A stretch of DNA of 17,566 nt, taken from NCBI GenBank assembly GCA_030431185.1, contig JAUIJO010000032.1, positions 1 to 17,566 on the forward strand, read 5' to 3'. The stretch's first letter is position 1. The number at the start of each line of letters is the position of its first letter. A model generated the notes under the pieces. The model had not been told where the DNA came from, made no database searches, and saw only the letters and a program-made list of their open reading frames with translations. The translations under genes and the position numbers were made by a program. Positions 1 through 7,673 of the stretch are shown in pieces. This stretch comes from Gammaproteobacteria bacterium. GTDB taxonomy: Bacteria > Pseudomonadota > Gammaproteobacteria > Xanthomonadales > Xanthomonadaceae.

Positions 1-835
1 CGAACCCCGCGTGTACTACCTCAACGTCCCCTACCGGGACCAGTCGGGCCTGCCGGCCTTCGACACCCGGCCGATGACCTACAGCTGGGGCCAGCTGTTC
101 CGCGACAACCGCTATACCGGCGCCGATCGCCAGACCGATGCCAACCAGATCACCACGGCCCTGACCACCCGCCTGATCAGCGAGGCCGATGGCCGCGAGC
201 GCCTGGCCGCCAGCATCGGCCAGATCCAGTACCTGGACGACGTGCGCACGACGCTGGGGCGCGAGCAGCCGATCGAGAAGGGCAAGTCGGCCTGGATCGC
301 CGACGTCAGCGTGTCCCCCAACGACCGCTGGAACATCGACGCCGGCTACCAGTGGGATCCCAAGTTCAGGGGCGAGGACCTCGCCAGCCTGCGGGTGCGC
401 TACCTGCTCGACAACAGCGGCGTCGTCAACGTGGGCTACCGCTATCGCCTGGACCCCAGCAGCCGCGAGGACCTGCTGGAACAGGTCGACTTCTCGTTCC
501 TGTACCCGGTCAACGAGAACTGGAGCCTGGTGGGCCGCTATTACTACTCCCTGCTGGACGACAAGTTGCTGGAATCCATCGCCGGCGTGCAGTGGGAGAG
601 CTGCTGCCTGGCCGTGCGCCTGATCGCCCGCCGCTACATCCGCAACCGCGACGGCGACCTGAACGATTCCCTGCGGCTCGAGTTCGAGCTCAAGGGCCTG
701 GGCTCGGCCGGCCAGAAGACGGAGCGCGAGTTGCGCCGTGCTATCCTCGGCTATGACCGTGACGACCTGTACCTGGTCCCGCCGTCCCTCATCACCGACG
801 GCAACGTCGAATCGTCTCCTGATCCGATCCTATGA
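1..835 (+). CDS. lptD: LptD C-terminal part (LPS-assembly outer membrane protein), 5' truncated
   Basis: This is the 3' end of the gene for LptD, the outer-membrane beta-barrel that with LptE inserts lipopolysaccharide into the outer leaflet. The reading frame is open from base 2, so the gene begins left of the window; 277 residues are visible. They open with EPRVYYLNVPYRDQ, a typical LptD barrel motif, followed by alternating aromatic/charged beta-strand patterns. A Cys-Cys pair in the context WESCCLAVR lies at bases 602-607. It matches the E. coli Cys724-Cys725 pair, which forms the disulfides with the N-terminal domain needed for function. The C-terminus carries a short polar tail after the last strand. 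The stop TGA overlaps the surA ATG (ATGA), which suggests translational coupling. That coupling makes sense because SurA chaperones outer-membrane barrels including LptD. Only the truncation by the window edge is unusual. Confidence 0.95.
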   Translation, partial: EPRVYYLNVPYRDQSGLPAFDTRPMTYSWGQLFRDNRYTGADRQTDANQITTALTTRLISEADGRERLAASIGQIQYLDDVRTTLGREQPIEKGKSAWIADVSVSPNDRWNIDAGYQWDPKFRGEDLASLRVRYLLDNSGVVNVGYRYRLDPSSREDLLEQVDFSFLYPVNENWSLVGRYYYSLLDDKLLESIAGVQWESCCLAVRLIARRYIRNRDGDLNDSLRLEFELKGLGSAGQKTERELRRAILGYDRDDLYLVPPSLITDGNVESSPDPIL

Positions 836-2175
836 AGAAACTCCTCGCCTGCGCCCTCGCCGCGGCCCTGCTCGCGCCCACCGTCCAGGCCCAGCAGTCC
901 CCGTCCCCGGGGCAGACCCAGCCCATCGACAGCATCGTCGCCATCGTCGACGAGGATGTCGTGCTGCGCACCGAGCTCGACCGCGCCATGCAGAACATCC
1001 TCTCGCAGTACGCGGGACGTGAAGCGCAGTTGCCGCCGCGGGACGTGCTCGAGCGCCAGGTCATCGAGCGGCTGGTGCTGCTGAAGCTGCAGGTGGCGCG
1101 CGCCGAGAGCTCCGGCGTGCGGGTCACCAGCCAGGAAGTGGACCAGGCGCTGGCCAACATCGCCGGCCAGAACGGCATCAGCATGGACCAGCTCAACGCC
1201 CAGCTGACGCGCGACGGCAGCACCGTCGAGGAATTCCGGGCCTCGGTCCGCGACGAGCTGCTGGTGCAGAAGCTGCGCCAGCGCTACGCGCAGACCCGCG
1301 TGTCGGTCAGCGACGCCGAGATCGACGCCGCGATGGAAGCCCAGCAGGCCGGCGGCATCCAGTACCACCTGGCGCATATCCTCGTCGCCCTCCCCGAGGG
1401 CGCGACGCCGGAGCAGATCAAGACCGCGCAGGGCAAGATCGACGGCATCAAGTCGCTGCTGGACCGCGGCGAGATGGACTTCGCGGCCGCCGCCGTGCGG
1501 TACTCCGACAGCCCCAATGCCCTCGAGGGCGGCGACCTGGGCTGGCGCGGGGGCGACGAGATCCCCAGTGCCTTCGTCCAGATGGTCAGCCAGATGAGCC
1601 CGGGGCAGGTCAGCGACCCGCTGCGCGGCCCGAGCGGCTTCCAGCTGCTGCAGATGGTCGAGTCCCGCGACGCCAGCCAGGACGCCAACGCGCAGACGGT
1701 CACCCAGTACAAGGCCAGCCACATCCTGGTCCGTGTCGACGATCAGACCAGCGACGCCGAGGCCAAGGCGAAGATCGACACCCTTGCCGCCCGCCTCGCC
1801 GGGGGTGCCGACTTCGCCGAGCTCGCAGGCCAGGAGTCGCAGGACCTCAACAGCAAGGTCCGCGGCGGCGACCTGGGCTGGTTCAACGCCGATGCCTTCG
1901 GGCTCGAGTTCGGCGGCCAGATCACACGACTGGGGGACGGCGAAGTCTCCGAGCCGTTCCGCACGGCCACCGGCTGGCACATCATCAAGCGCACCGGCTC
2001 GCGCCAGACCGACGTCAACGCGCAGAACAAGCGCAACCAGATCGCCGAGACCATCGGTCGTCGCAAGCTGGAAGACGAATGGAACCGCTACCTGCGTGAA
2101 CTGCGGGGCGAAGCCTATGTCGATATCCGGGTCGGCCCGCAGGCCAGCGCAGGCGACGCCGCCACCGGCGGCTGA
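832..2175 (+). CDS. surA: SurA, periplasmic chaperone / peptidyl-prolyl cis-trans isomerase
   Basis: The 447-residue product is SurA, the periplasmic chaperone that escorts unfolded outer-membrane proteins to the BAM complex. A signal peptide (KK, then a hydrophobic Ala/Leu stretch, likely cut after VQA at residue 20) sends it to the periplasm. Residues about 31-160 form the SurA N-terminal chaperone domain, with VERLV-like helices around residues 76-90. Two parvulin domains follow: about 176-277 (YHLAHILV) and about 291-388 (YKASHILV), each with a GGDLGW motif. A C-terminal helix (about 400-428) completes the chaperone module. Length is close to E. coli SurA (428). The start overlaps the lptD stop and no strong Shine-Dalgarno sequence is visible, so coupling to lptD translation is likely. 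The lptD-surA-pdxA order is conserved in gammaproteobacteria. Confidence 0.96.
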   Translation: MKKLLACALAAALLAPTVQAQQSPSPGQTQPIDSIVAIVDEDVVLRTELDRAMQNILSQYAGREAQLPPRDVLERQVIERLVLLKLQVARAESSGVRVTSQEVDQALANIAGQNGISMDQLNAQLTRDGSTVEEFRASVRDELLVQKLRQRYAQTRVSVSDAEIDAAMEAQQAGGIQYHLAHILVALPEGATPEQIKTAQGKIDGIKSLLDRGEMDFAAAAVRYSDSPNALEGGDLGWRGGDEIPSAFVQMVSQMSPGQVSDPLRGPSGFQLLQMVESRDASQDANAQTVTQYKASHILVRVDDQTSDAEAKAKIDTLAARLAGGADFAELAGQESQDLNSKVRGGDLGWFNADAFGLEFGGQITRLGDGEVSEPFRTATGWHIIKRTGSRQTDVNAQNKRNQIAETIGRRKLEDEWNRYLRELRGEAYVDIRVGPQASAGDAATGG

Positions 2176-2176
2176 C

Positions 2177-3169
2177 ATGCCGCCCGTGCCCCGGCTCGCG
2201 CTGGTGCCCGGCGAGCCGGCCGGCGTCGGGCCGGAACTCTGCGTGCGGCTCGCCCAACGTCCGCGCGACTATTCCCTCACCGCCTTCGGCGATGCCCGCG
2301 TCCTGCGGGAGGCCGCCGGGCGACTGGACCTGCCACTGTCGCTGGACGCGGCGGGCACCACCGCCGGCACGCTGGCCCTGCGCGACGTCCCCAACCGCGT
2401 CGCCAGCCTCCCCCGCCGCCTGGACCCGCGCAATGCCCAGGCCGTGATCGACGCCCTGCGGCAGGCGGCGGACGGCTGCCTTGCCGGCGAGTTCGATGGT
2501 TTGGTGACCGGCCCCATGCACAAGGCCGCGATCAACGAGGGCGGCATCGCCTACACCGGCACCACCGAACTGCTGGCCGACCACGCCGGCTGCGAGGTGG
2601 TGATGATGCTGGCCAACCCCGTCGTTCGGGTCGCGCTGGCCACCACCCACCTGCCCCTGCGCGAGGTCGCGGATGCGATCACCGCGCCCGCGCTCGAACG
2701 CACGCTGCGCCTGCTGCATGCGGCCATGCGCCGGGACTTCGGACTGGCCGACCCGGTGGTCGCGGTGCTTGGCCTCAACCCCCACGCGGGGGAGGCCGGC
2801 CACCTGGGACGCGAGGAAATCGAGGTCATCGAGCCGGTCATGGCCGTGTTGCGCGCCGAAGGCATGCGCCTGGAAGGCCCGCTGCCCGCCGATACGGCCT
2901 TCCTGCCGGGCAAGCTGCGCGCTTTCGACGCCGTGCTGGCGATGTACCACGACCAGGGCCTCCCCGTCCTCAAGTACAGCGGCTTCGAACAGGCCGTGAA
3001 CATCACCCTCGGGCTCCCCTACCCCCGCGTGGCGGTCGACCATGGCACGGCCCTGGACCTGGCCGGCAGCGGCCGTGCCGACCCCTCCAGCCTGTTCGCC
3101 GCGGCCGATGCCTGCGCCGGCTTCGCCCGCGCACGCCTTGCCCGCCTACGCACGGAAACATCCCGATGA
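2177..3169 (+). CDS. pdxA: PdxA, 4-hydroxythreonine-4-phosphate dehydrogenase
   Basis: PdxA oxidises 4-phosphohydroxy-L-threonine with NAD(P)+ in the DXP-dependent route to pyridoxal 5'-phosphate, in the cytoplasm. The 330-residue product has the family hallmarks in order: GEPAGVGPE (12-20), TGPMHKAAIN (111-120), GLNPHAGE (199-206), MYHDQGLPVLKY (256-267) and the C-terminal DHGTALDLAG segment (288-297). His115, His203 and His258 correspond to the three metal-binding histidines of E. coli PdxA (166, 211, 266). I chose the ATG one base after the surA stop because the conserved N-terminal strand (LALVPGEPAG) begins a few residues later; the frame is open further upstream but runs through surA. 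The stop overlaps the rsmA start as ATGA. There is no sign of damage. Confidence 0.96.
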   Translation: MPPVPRLALVPGEPAGVGPELCVRLAQRPRDYSLTAFGDARVLREAAGRLDLPLSLDAAGTTAGTLALRDVPNRVASLPRRLDPRNAQAVIDALRQAADGCLAGEFDGLVTGPMHKAAINEGGIAYTGTTELLADHAGCEVVMMLANPVVRVALATTHLPLREVADAITAPALERTLRLLHAAMRRDFGLADPVVAVLGLNPHAGEAGHLGREEIEVIEPVMAVLRAEGMRLEGPLPADTAFLPGKLRAFDAVLAMYHDQGLPVLKYSGFEQAVNITLGLPYPRVAVDHGTALDLAGSGRADPSSLFAAADACAGFARARLARLRTETSR

Positions 3170-3978
3170 ACCGACGACCCGGCACCGACGCCCGCGGCTT
3201 CAACAAGGAAGCCAAGAAGGGACTGGGCCAGCACTTCCTGCATGAGCGGGGGATCATCGACAAGATCGTGCAGGCCGTGAACCCGAAGGACGACGACCGC
3301 CTGGTCGAGATCGGCCCGGGCCAGGGCGCGATCACCTTCCCGCTGCTCGATCGCCACGGCAGGCTGACGGTGATCGAGTTTGACCGCGACCTGATCTTCC
3401 CGCTGACCGAGGCCGCGCGGGCGCATGGCACGCTGCGGATCATCCACCGCAACGTGCTCGACGTGGATTTCACCGCGCTGGCCGGCGAAGAGGGGCCGCT
3501 GCGACTGGTGGGCAACCTGCCCTACAACCTGTCCTCGCCGATCCTGTTCCACGCACTGGAGCACGCGGCGGTCATCCGCGACATGACCTTCATGCTGCAG
3601 AAGGAGGTCGTCGACCGGATGGCGGCCGGCCCGGGCAGCAAGGTCTACGGCCGCCTGAGCGTGATGCTGCAGGCCAGCTGCGAGGTCATCCCGCTGTTCA
3701 ACGTGCCGCCGGGGGCGTTCACCCCACCGCCCAAGGTCGACTCGGCGGTGGTCCGCCTGGTCCCCCGGCCGGCGGACAGCATCGGCGTGGACGACCCGGT
3801 CCGCTTCGCCGCCGTGGTCCGCGACGCCTTCGGCCAGCGGCGCAAGACCCTGCGCAACGCCCTCTCGCAGCAATGCAGCGCCGCCGAGATCGAAGCGGCC
3901 GGGATCCGCCCCGACCTGCGCGCCGAGCAGCTCGACGTCGCCGATTTCATCCGCCTCGCCAACCGCCCGCACGACTGA
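3166..3978 (+). CDS. rsmA: RsmA/KsgA, 16S rRNA (adenine(1518)-N6/adenine(1519)-N6)-dimethyltransferase
   Basis: RsmA dimethylates two adjacent adenines in the 3'-terminal helix of 16S rRNA during late 30S subunit maturation, using S-adenosylmethionine. The 270-residue protein matches the usual length (E. coli 273). Visible motifs are KKGLGQHFL near the N-terminus (17-25), the SAM-binding motif EIGPGQGAIT (48-57), the acidic loop end of strand 2 (VIEFD, 69-73) and the catalytic NLPYN motif (117-121). FTPPPKVDSAVV follows near the start of the C-terminal helical domain. The ATG overlaps the pdxA stop by four bases, so its translation is probably coupled. Loss of this enzyme gives kasugamycin resistance in other bacteria. 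Nothing is unusual in this copy. Confidence 0.96.
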   Translation: MNRRPGTDARGFNKEAKKGLGQHFLHERGIIDKIVQAVNPKDDDRLVEIGPGQGAITFPLLDRHGRLTVIEFDRDLIFPLTEAARAHGTLRIIHRNVLDVDFTALAGEEGPLRLVGNLPYNLSSPILFHALEHAAVIRDMTFMLQKEVVDRMAAGPGSKVYGRLSVMLQASCEVIPLFNVPPGAFTPPPKVDSAVVRLVPRPADSIGVDDPVRFAAVVRDAFGQRRKTLRNALSQQCSAAEIEAAGIRPDLRAEQLDVADFIRLANRPHD

Positions 3979-4021
3979 ACGCGCTGCAGCGCGCCCGGCT
4001 CATCGCCCGCGCCGCGCCGGG

Positions 4022-4033
4022 TACACTGTCACC
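4022..4033 (+). promoter_or_regulatory. Weak -10-like element directly before apaG
   Basis: The 55-base rsmA-apaG gap holds TACACT at 4022-4027, resembling a sigma-70 -10 box, only six bases before the apaG ATG. No Shine-Dalgarno sequence lies in front of apaG. Transcription starting about seven bases after the -10 would give a leaderless or nearly leaderless mRNA. I see no convincing -35 box, so this is a weak candidate. Confidence 0.25.
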
Positions 4034-4417
4034 ATGAACCACCCGACCGAATACGTCTTCGACATCGAAGTCGCCACCCGCTACCTCGACGACCAGTCCG
4101 AACCCGACCAGGACCGCTACGTCTTCGCCTACACCATCAACATCCGCAACCGCGGTCCGGTGCCCGCCCGCCTGCTCGGCCGCCACTGGATCATCACCGA
4201 CGCCAACGGCAAGGTGCAGGAAGTCGAAGGCGAGGGCGTGGTCGGCGAGCAGCCCTGGCTGCAACCGGGCGAGGCCTTCGAGTACACCTCCGGGGCGATG
4301 CTGGAAACCGACCTGGGCACGATGGAAGGCCACTACCAGATGCTGGCCGACGACGGCACGCACTTCGACGCGCCCATCCCCGCGTTCACCCTGACCGTGC
4401 CGCGCACGCTGCACTGA
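4034..4417 (+). CDS. apaG: ApaG domain protein
   Basis: ApaG (CorD) is a small single-domain protein with an immunoglobulin/fibronectin-III-like beta-sandwich. Its exact biochemical role is unsettled; it is nearly always next to apaH and has been linked to divalent cation tolerance in enterobacteria. This copy has 127 residues, like E. coli ApaG (125). It shows the family core: YVFAYTINIRN, LLGRHWIITDANG, the conserved VVGEQPWLQPGE turn and the FEYTSGA strand, ending in the strand AFTLTVP. It lies 55 bases after rsmA and 13 bases before apaH, so it probably belongs to the same operon. No good ribosome binding site precedes it. The call rests on strong family similarity plus position. Confidence 0.95.
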   Translation: MNHPTEYVFDIEVATRYLDDQSEPDQDRYVFAYTINIRNRGPVPARLLGRHWIITDANGKVQEVEGEGVVGEQPWLQPGEAFEYTSGAMLETDLGTMEGHYQMLADDGTHFDAPIPAFTLTVPRTLH

Positions 4418-4430
4418 AGGGAGAGGCAGG

Positions 4431-5315
4431 ATGAGCATCTGGGCCATCGGCGACCTGCAGGGTTGCTATGACGCCACCCAGCGCCTGCTGGAGAAGATCG
4501 CGTTCGACCCGGCCCGCGACAGGCTGTGGTTCTGCGGCGACCTGGTCAACCGCGGCGGGCAGTCGCTGGAAACCCTTCGACTGGTGCACTCCCTGCGCGA
4601 GCAGTGCGCGGTGGTGCTGGGCAACCACGATCTGTCGTTGCTGGCGATCGGCCAGCGCAGCGAGGAAGAGCAGCGCAAGGTCAACCCCGACCTGCAGCGC
4701 GTGGTGCTCGCCGAGGACCGCGACGTCCTGCTTGAGTGGCTGCGGATGCAGAAGCTGTGCCATGTCGACCGCAAGCTCGGCTGGATGATGGTGCACGCGG
4801 GCCTGGCGCCGAAATGGACGCCGGCGATGGCCGAGCGCCATGCCCGCGAGGTCGAACAGAAGCTGCAGGGCGACCAGTTCCGGCGCCTGCTCAAGAACAT
4901 GTACGGCGACGGGCCGGTCTGGAACCCCCGCCTGACCGGGATGGACCGGCTGCGCGCGATCATCAACATCATGACCCGGCTGCGTTACTGCACGCCGCGC
5001 GGCCGCATCTCCTTCGAAGAAAAGGGGATGCCGGGCACCCAGCCCGCCGGGCTGTACCCCTGGTTCGAGGTGCCGGGCCGCGCCGAGCGCGAACTGAAGA
5101 TCGTCTGCGGCCACTGGTCGACCCTGGGCCTGTTCATGGGCTACGGCATCCATGCGCTGGACACCGGCGCGGTCTGGGGCGGCAAGCTCACCGCACTGCA
5201 ACTGGACGGCGACGAGGTGCGCATCGTGCAGGTGCCCGGGCGCGACCACCCCGCCCCGCCGCCCCGCCAGCGGAACAAGCCACGCCCCGAGCGGGATCGA
5301 AGTCCGCGTCGCTGA
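4431..5315 (+). CDS. apaH: ApaH, symmetrical bis(5'-nucleosyl)-tetraphosphatase
   Basis: ApaH hydrolyses diadenosine tetraphosphate (Ap4A) symmetrically to two ADP and can remove Np4-type caps from RNA. It is a cytoplasmic calcineurin-like metallophosphatase. The 294-residue protein shows the metal-binding motifs in order: GDLQGCYD (7-14), GDLVNRGG (36-43), GNHDLSLLA (64-72), VHAG (121-124) and GHW (227-229). A purine-rich ribosome binding site (GGGAGAGG, 4419-4426) precedes the ATG. The protein is slightly longer than E. coli ApaH (280) because of a proline- and arginine-rich tail after about residue 272. That tail is probably disordered. It is the last gene of the lptD-apaH operon and converges with folA. 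Confidence 0.96.
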   Translation: MSIWAIGDLQGCYDATQRLLEKIAFDPARDRLWFCGDLVNRGGQSLETLRLVHSLREQCAVVLGNHDLSLLAIGQRSEEEQRKVNPDLQRVVLAEDRDVLLEWLRMQKLCHVDRKLGWMMVHAGLAPKWTPAMAERHAREVEQKLQGDQFRRLLKNMYGDGPVWNPRLTGMDRLRAIINIMTRLRYCTPRGRISFEEKGMPGTQPAGLYPWFEVPGRAERELKIVCGHWSTLGLFMGYGIHALDTGAVWGGKLTALQLDGDEVRIVQVPGRDHPAPPPRQRNKPRPERDRSPRR

Positions 5316-5334
5316 ACGCGCCGGGGCGATGCGA

Positions 5335-5366
5335 GGCGCGATTCCGCGCCTGGGGGCGCCCCCCCA
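5335..5366. terminator. Two GC-rich hairpins between convergent apaH and folA
   Basis: The 99-base gap between the apaH and folA stops holds two adjacent short hairpins. The first is GGCGCG/CGCGCC (5335-5340 with 5345-5350, four-base loop). The second is TGGGGG/CCCCCA (5351-5356 with 5361-5366). Their position suits a bidirectional terminator, but neither has a T-tract on either side, so this is not a canonical intrinsic terminator. The rest of the gap shows nothing else. Confidence 0.3.
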
Positions 5367-5414
5367 GAGGCCTCGGCACATGCCCGGCATCACGGGCGAT
5401 GCGCGACGGCCGCT

Positions 5415-5909
5415 TCAGGCGCGCTCGTAATCCACGAAGGCGTAGGCGAAGGCATGGCGGTCGTCGGCCGCATGCGTTTCGCGTGACACCGCGCGCCACG
5501 CGCCGGGATCGAAGCGCGGGAAGAAGGCGTCGGCACCCTCGACCGCGGTGTCCACGTGGGTGAGCCGCAGGCGCGTGGCCCTCGGCAGGCACAGGGCATA
5601 GACCTCGCCCCCGCCGATCACGCACAGGCGCTGGGCGCCGTCGGTGCGCGCGAGGTCCAGCGCCTCGTCGACGCTTGCGACCGCTTCCATGCCCTCGAAG
5701 GGCACCCGCCCACTGCGGGTCAGCACCAGGTTGCGGCGACCGGGAAGCGCGCGCCCGAGCGATTCGGCGGTCTTCCGGCCCATCAACAACGGTTGGCCCA
5801 GGGTGATGGCCTTGAAGCGCTTCAGGTCCGCGGGCAGTCGCCAGGGCAGGTCGTTGTCGCGGCCGATCGCATGGTTCCGGTCGAGCGCGGCCACCAGGAC
5901 CAGTTCCAC
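5415..5909 (-). CDS. folA: Dihydrofolate reductase
   Basis: FolA reduces dihydrofolate to tetrahydrofolate with NADPH, restoring the folate that ThyA oxidises. From the GTG at 5909 the protein has 164 residues (E. coli 159). Strand A is LVLVAALDRNHAIG, followed by the LPW/LPADLKRFK helix. Trp23 and Asp28 equal E. coli Trp22 and the catalytic Asp27; GRKT (44-47) and IGGGEVY (98-104) bind NADPH. I prefer this start because it begins one residue before the first core strand and GGGG lies just upstream. A TTG at 5933, overlapping the thyA stop as TTGA, would add eight residues and is a real alternative. It sits directly behind thyA in a lgt-thyA-folA operon. The family is certain; the start is less sure. 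Confidence 0.93.
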   Translation of the reverse strand: MELVLVAALDRNHAIGRDNDLPWRLPADLKRFKAITLGQPLLMGRKTAESLGRALPGRRNLVLTRSGRVPFEGMEAVASVDEALDLARTDGAQRLCVIGGGEVYALCLPRATRLRLTHVDTAVEGADAFFPRFDPGAWRAVSRETHAADDRHAFAYAFVDYERA

Positions 5910-5929
5910 CGGCGTCGCCCCATCGTGGC

Positions 5930-6724
5930 TCAAACAGCCACCGGCGCCTTGATCGCCGCCTGCGGTGCATAGCCCTCGATCGCGATGTCCTCGTAGCGGA
6001 AACCGAAGATGTCGTCGACGTCGGGGTTCAACACCAGCCTGGGCAAGCTGCCCGGCGTGCGCGAGAGCTGTTCGCGCGCCTGCTCGAAATGATTGGAATA
6101 CAGGTGCGCGTCGCCCAGCGTGTGCACGAAATCGCCGACGCCCAGCCCGCAGACCTGGGCCACCATGTGGGTCAGCAGGGCATAGCTGGCGATGTTGAAC
6201 GGGACGCCCAGGAAAATGTCGCCGCTGCGCTGGTAGAGCTGGCAACTGAGCTTGCCGTCCACCACGTAGAACTGGAACATCGTGTGGCAGGGCATCAGCG
6301 CCATGTCGGGCAACTGGGCCACGTTCCATGCCGATACGACCAGGCGCCGCGAATCCGGGTTCCGGCGGATCTCGTCCACCACCCAGCGGATCTGGTCGAT
6401 CTCCCCGCCATGTCCGTCTGGCCAGTGCCGCCACTGGTGGCCATACACGGGTCCGAGGTTGCCTTCGGCGTCCGCCCACTCGTCCCAGATCGACACCTTG
6501 TTGTCCTTCAGGTAGGCGACGTTCGTGTCGCCCTGCAGGAACCACAGCAGCTCATGCACGATCGAGCGCAGGTGCAGCTTCTTGGTGGTGACCAGCGGGA
6601 AGCCCTCGGCGAGGTCGAAGCGCATCTGCCAGCCGAACACGCTGCGGGTGCCGGTTCCGGTGCGGTCGCCCTTGTCGGTACCGTGTTCGAGGACGTGACG
6701 CAGCAGGTCGAGGTACTGGCGCAT
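5930..6724 (-). CDS. thyA: Thymidylate synthase
   Basis: ThyA converts dUMP to dTMP using methylene-tetrahydrofolate as both carbon donor and reductant, releasing dihydrofolate for FolA. The 264 residues equal the E. coli length. Visible features are DRTGTGT (20-26), the LHELLWFLQGDTN-type segment (here VHELLWFLQGDTN, 56-68), the WDEWAD segment (80-85), GPVYGHQWR (91-99) and the active site MPCH with catalytic Cys146. FNIASYALL of the dUMP site also follows. An AGGAG ribosome binding site (6731-6735) lies six bases upstream of the ATG, inside the end of lgt; the gap to lgt is three bases. The stop sits against the folA start region, so thyA and folA are likely translated from one message. Confidence 0.97.
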   Translation of the reverse strand: MRQYLDLLRHVLEHGTDKGDRTGTGTRSVFGWQMRFDLAEGFPLVTTKKLHLRSIVHELLWFLQGDTNVAYLKDNKVSIWDEWADAEGNLGPVYGHQWRHWPDGHGGEIDQIRWVVDEIRRNPDSRRLVVSAWNVAQLPDMALMPCHTMFQFYVVDGKLSCQLYQRSGDIFLGVPFNIASYALLTHMVAQVCGLGVGDFVHTLGDAHLYSNHFEQAREQLSRTPGSLPRLVLNPDVDDIFGFRYEDIAIEGYAPQAAIKAPVAV

Positions 6725-6727
6725 CGT

Positions 6728-7609
6728 TTACTCCTGTACGGCGGCGGGACGGGGCTCGAGGGTCGGCGCCCGGCGCGAGCGCCACAGCCAGTAGAGCCCC
6801 AGCAGGATCAGCGGGGTGCTCAGCACCTGCCCCATGGTCAGCCAGCCGAACGCCAGGTAGCCCAGCTGGGCGTCGGGCACGCGCACGAACTCGACCAGGA
6901 AGCGGAAACAGCCATACAGCAGCGCGAACAGGCCCGATACCGCGTAGCGCGGCCTGGGACGGCTGGAGAACCACCACAGCACCACGAACATCGCCAGCCC
7001 CTCGAGGGCGGCTTGGTAGAGCTGCGAAGGATGGCGCGCGAAGGCATCGAGGCTGCCATTGGCATGCAGCTCGCGCAGCCGGTCGAGCGGCATCGAGGCA
7101 TACGGCTGCGGCAGGCCGGTCGGGAAGATCACGCCCCAGCCCGCCTCGGTCTGCTTGCCCCACAGTTCACCGCCGATGTAGTTGCCCAGCCGGCCGAAGC
7201 CCAGCCCCGGCGGCACCAGCGGGGCCACGAAATCCATCACGTCGAAGAAGTGCAGGCGATGCCGGTGCGACCACCACAGGGCCGCCACCAGCACGCCGAT
7301 GAGGCCGCCATGGAAGCTCATGCCGCCCTCCCAGACCCGGAACAGCATCAGCGGGTCCTGCAGCAGGGCATCGAACGCATAGAAGAAGACATAGCCCAGG
7401 CGCCCGCCGAGCACCACGCCGAGCATCCCGTAGAACAGCAGGTCGCCGAATCCCTGTTCGTCGACGCCCGGCAGGCGGCCGGCGCGGATGCGGCGACGGC
7501 CCAGCCACCAGGCGGTGCCGAAGCCCAGCAGGTACATGATCCCGTACCAGTGGACGCTCAACGGACCGATCTCGAAAGCGATCGGGTCGATCTGGTGCAG
7601 GACGGTCAT
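6728..7609 (-). CDS. lgt: Lgt, prolipoprotein diacylglyceryl transferase
   Basis: Lgt is the inner-membrane enzyme that moves diacylglycerol from phosphatidylglycerol to the lipobox cysteine, the first step of lipoprotein maturation. The 293-residue protein is strongly hydrophobic with about seven membrane segments. It carries GGRLGYVFFY (68-77), the SFHGGLIG motif with His100 (98-105) and the Lgt signature GRLGNYIGGELWG (139-151). RHPSQLYQA (192-200) and FRFLVEFVR (235-243) follow; the last region includes arginines essential in E. coli Lgt. Its stop is three bases before thyA; lgt-thyA is also an E. coli pair. GGAG at 7622-7625 is twelve bases upstream of the ATG, rather far. LemA in this window is a probable lipoprotein substrate of the pathway. 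Confidence 0.96.
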   Translation of the reverse strand: MTVLHQIDPIAFEIGPLSVHWYGIMYLLGFGTAWWLGRRRIRAGRLPGVDEQGFGDLLFYGMLGVVLGGRLGYVFFYAFDALLQDPLMLFRVWEGGMSFHGGLIGVLVAALWWSHRHRLHFFDVMDFVAPLVPPGLGFGRLGNYIGGELWGKQTEAGWGVIFPTGLPQPYASMPLDRLRELHANGSLDAFARHPSQLYQAALEGLAMFVVLWWFSSRPRPRYAVSGLFALLYGCFRFLVEFVRVPDAQLGYLAFGWLTMGQVLSTPLILLGLYWLWRSRRAPTLEPRPAAVQE

Positions 7610-7639
7610 GCGCGACTACGGCTCCGGGAAGGGCGATGC

Positions 7640-7650
7640 ATCCTATTGTG
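7640..7650 (-). promoter_or_regulatory. Weak -10-like sequences upstream of lgt
   Basis: In the 94-base gap before lgt the - strand reads CACAATAGGAT (7650 to 7640). It offers two overlapping -10-like hexamers, CACAAT and TAGGAT, and is the only AT-rich patch in the gap. No matching -35 box is seen at 16-18 bases. Initiation here would give a leader of about 25-30 bases for lgt-thyA-folA. Confidence 0.22.
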
Positions 7651-7673
7651 CCCGACCGGGGCGGCCATCTGGG

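Noticed and set aside
1528..1881. Exact 18-base direct repeat (1528-1545 and 1864-1881)
   Set aside because: Both copies encode the GGDLGW motif of the two parvulin domains of SurA, so the repeat is explained by domain duplication and selection.
751..2178. Long open frame on the - strand (475 codons) opposite surA
   Set aside because: It lies fully antisense to surA, has low-complexity Ala/Leu/Gly/Asp composition with no recognisable motif, and arises from the strong third-position GC bias.
3981..3992. 12-base palindrome GCGCTGCAGCGC after rsmA
   Set aside because: It is short, GC-rich and without a T-tract. Such palindromes are expected by chance at this GC content, and the following apaG gene seems to belong to the same operon.
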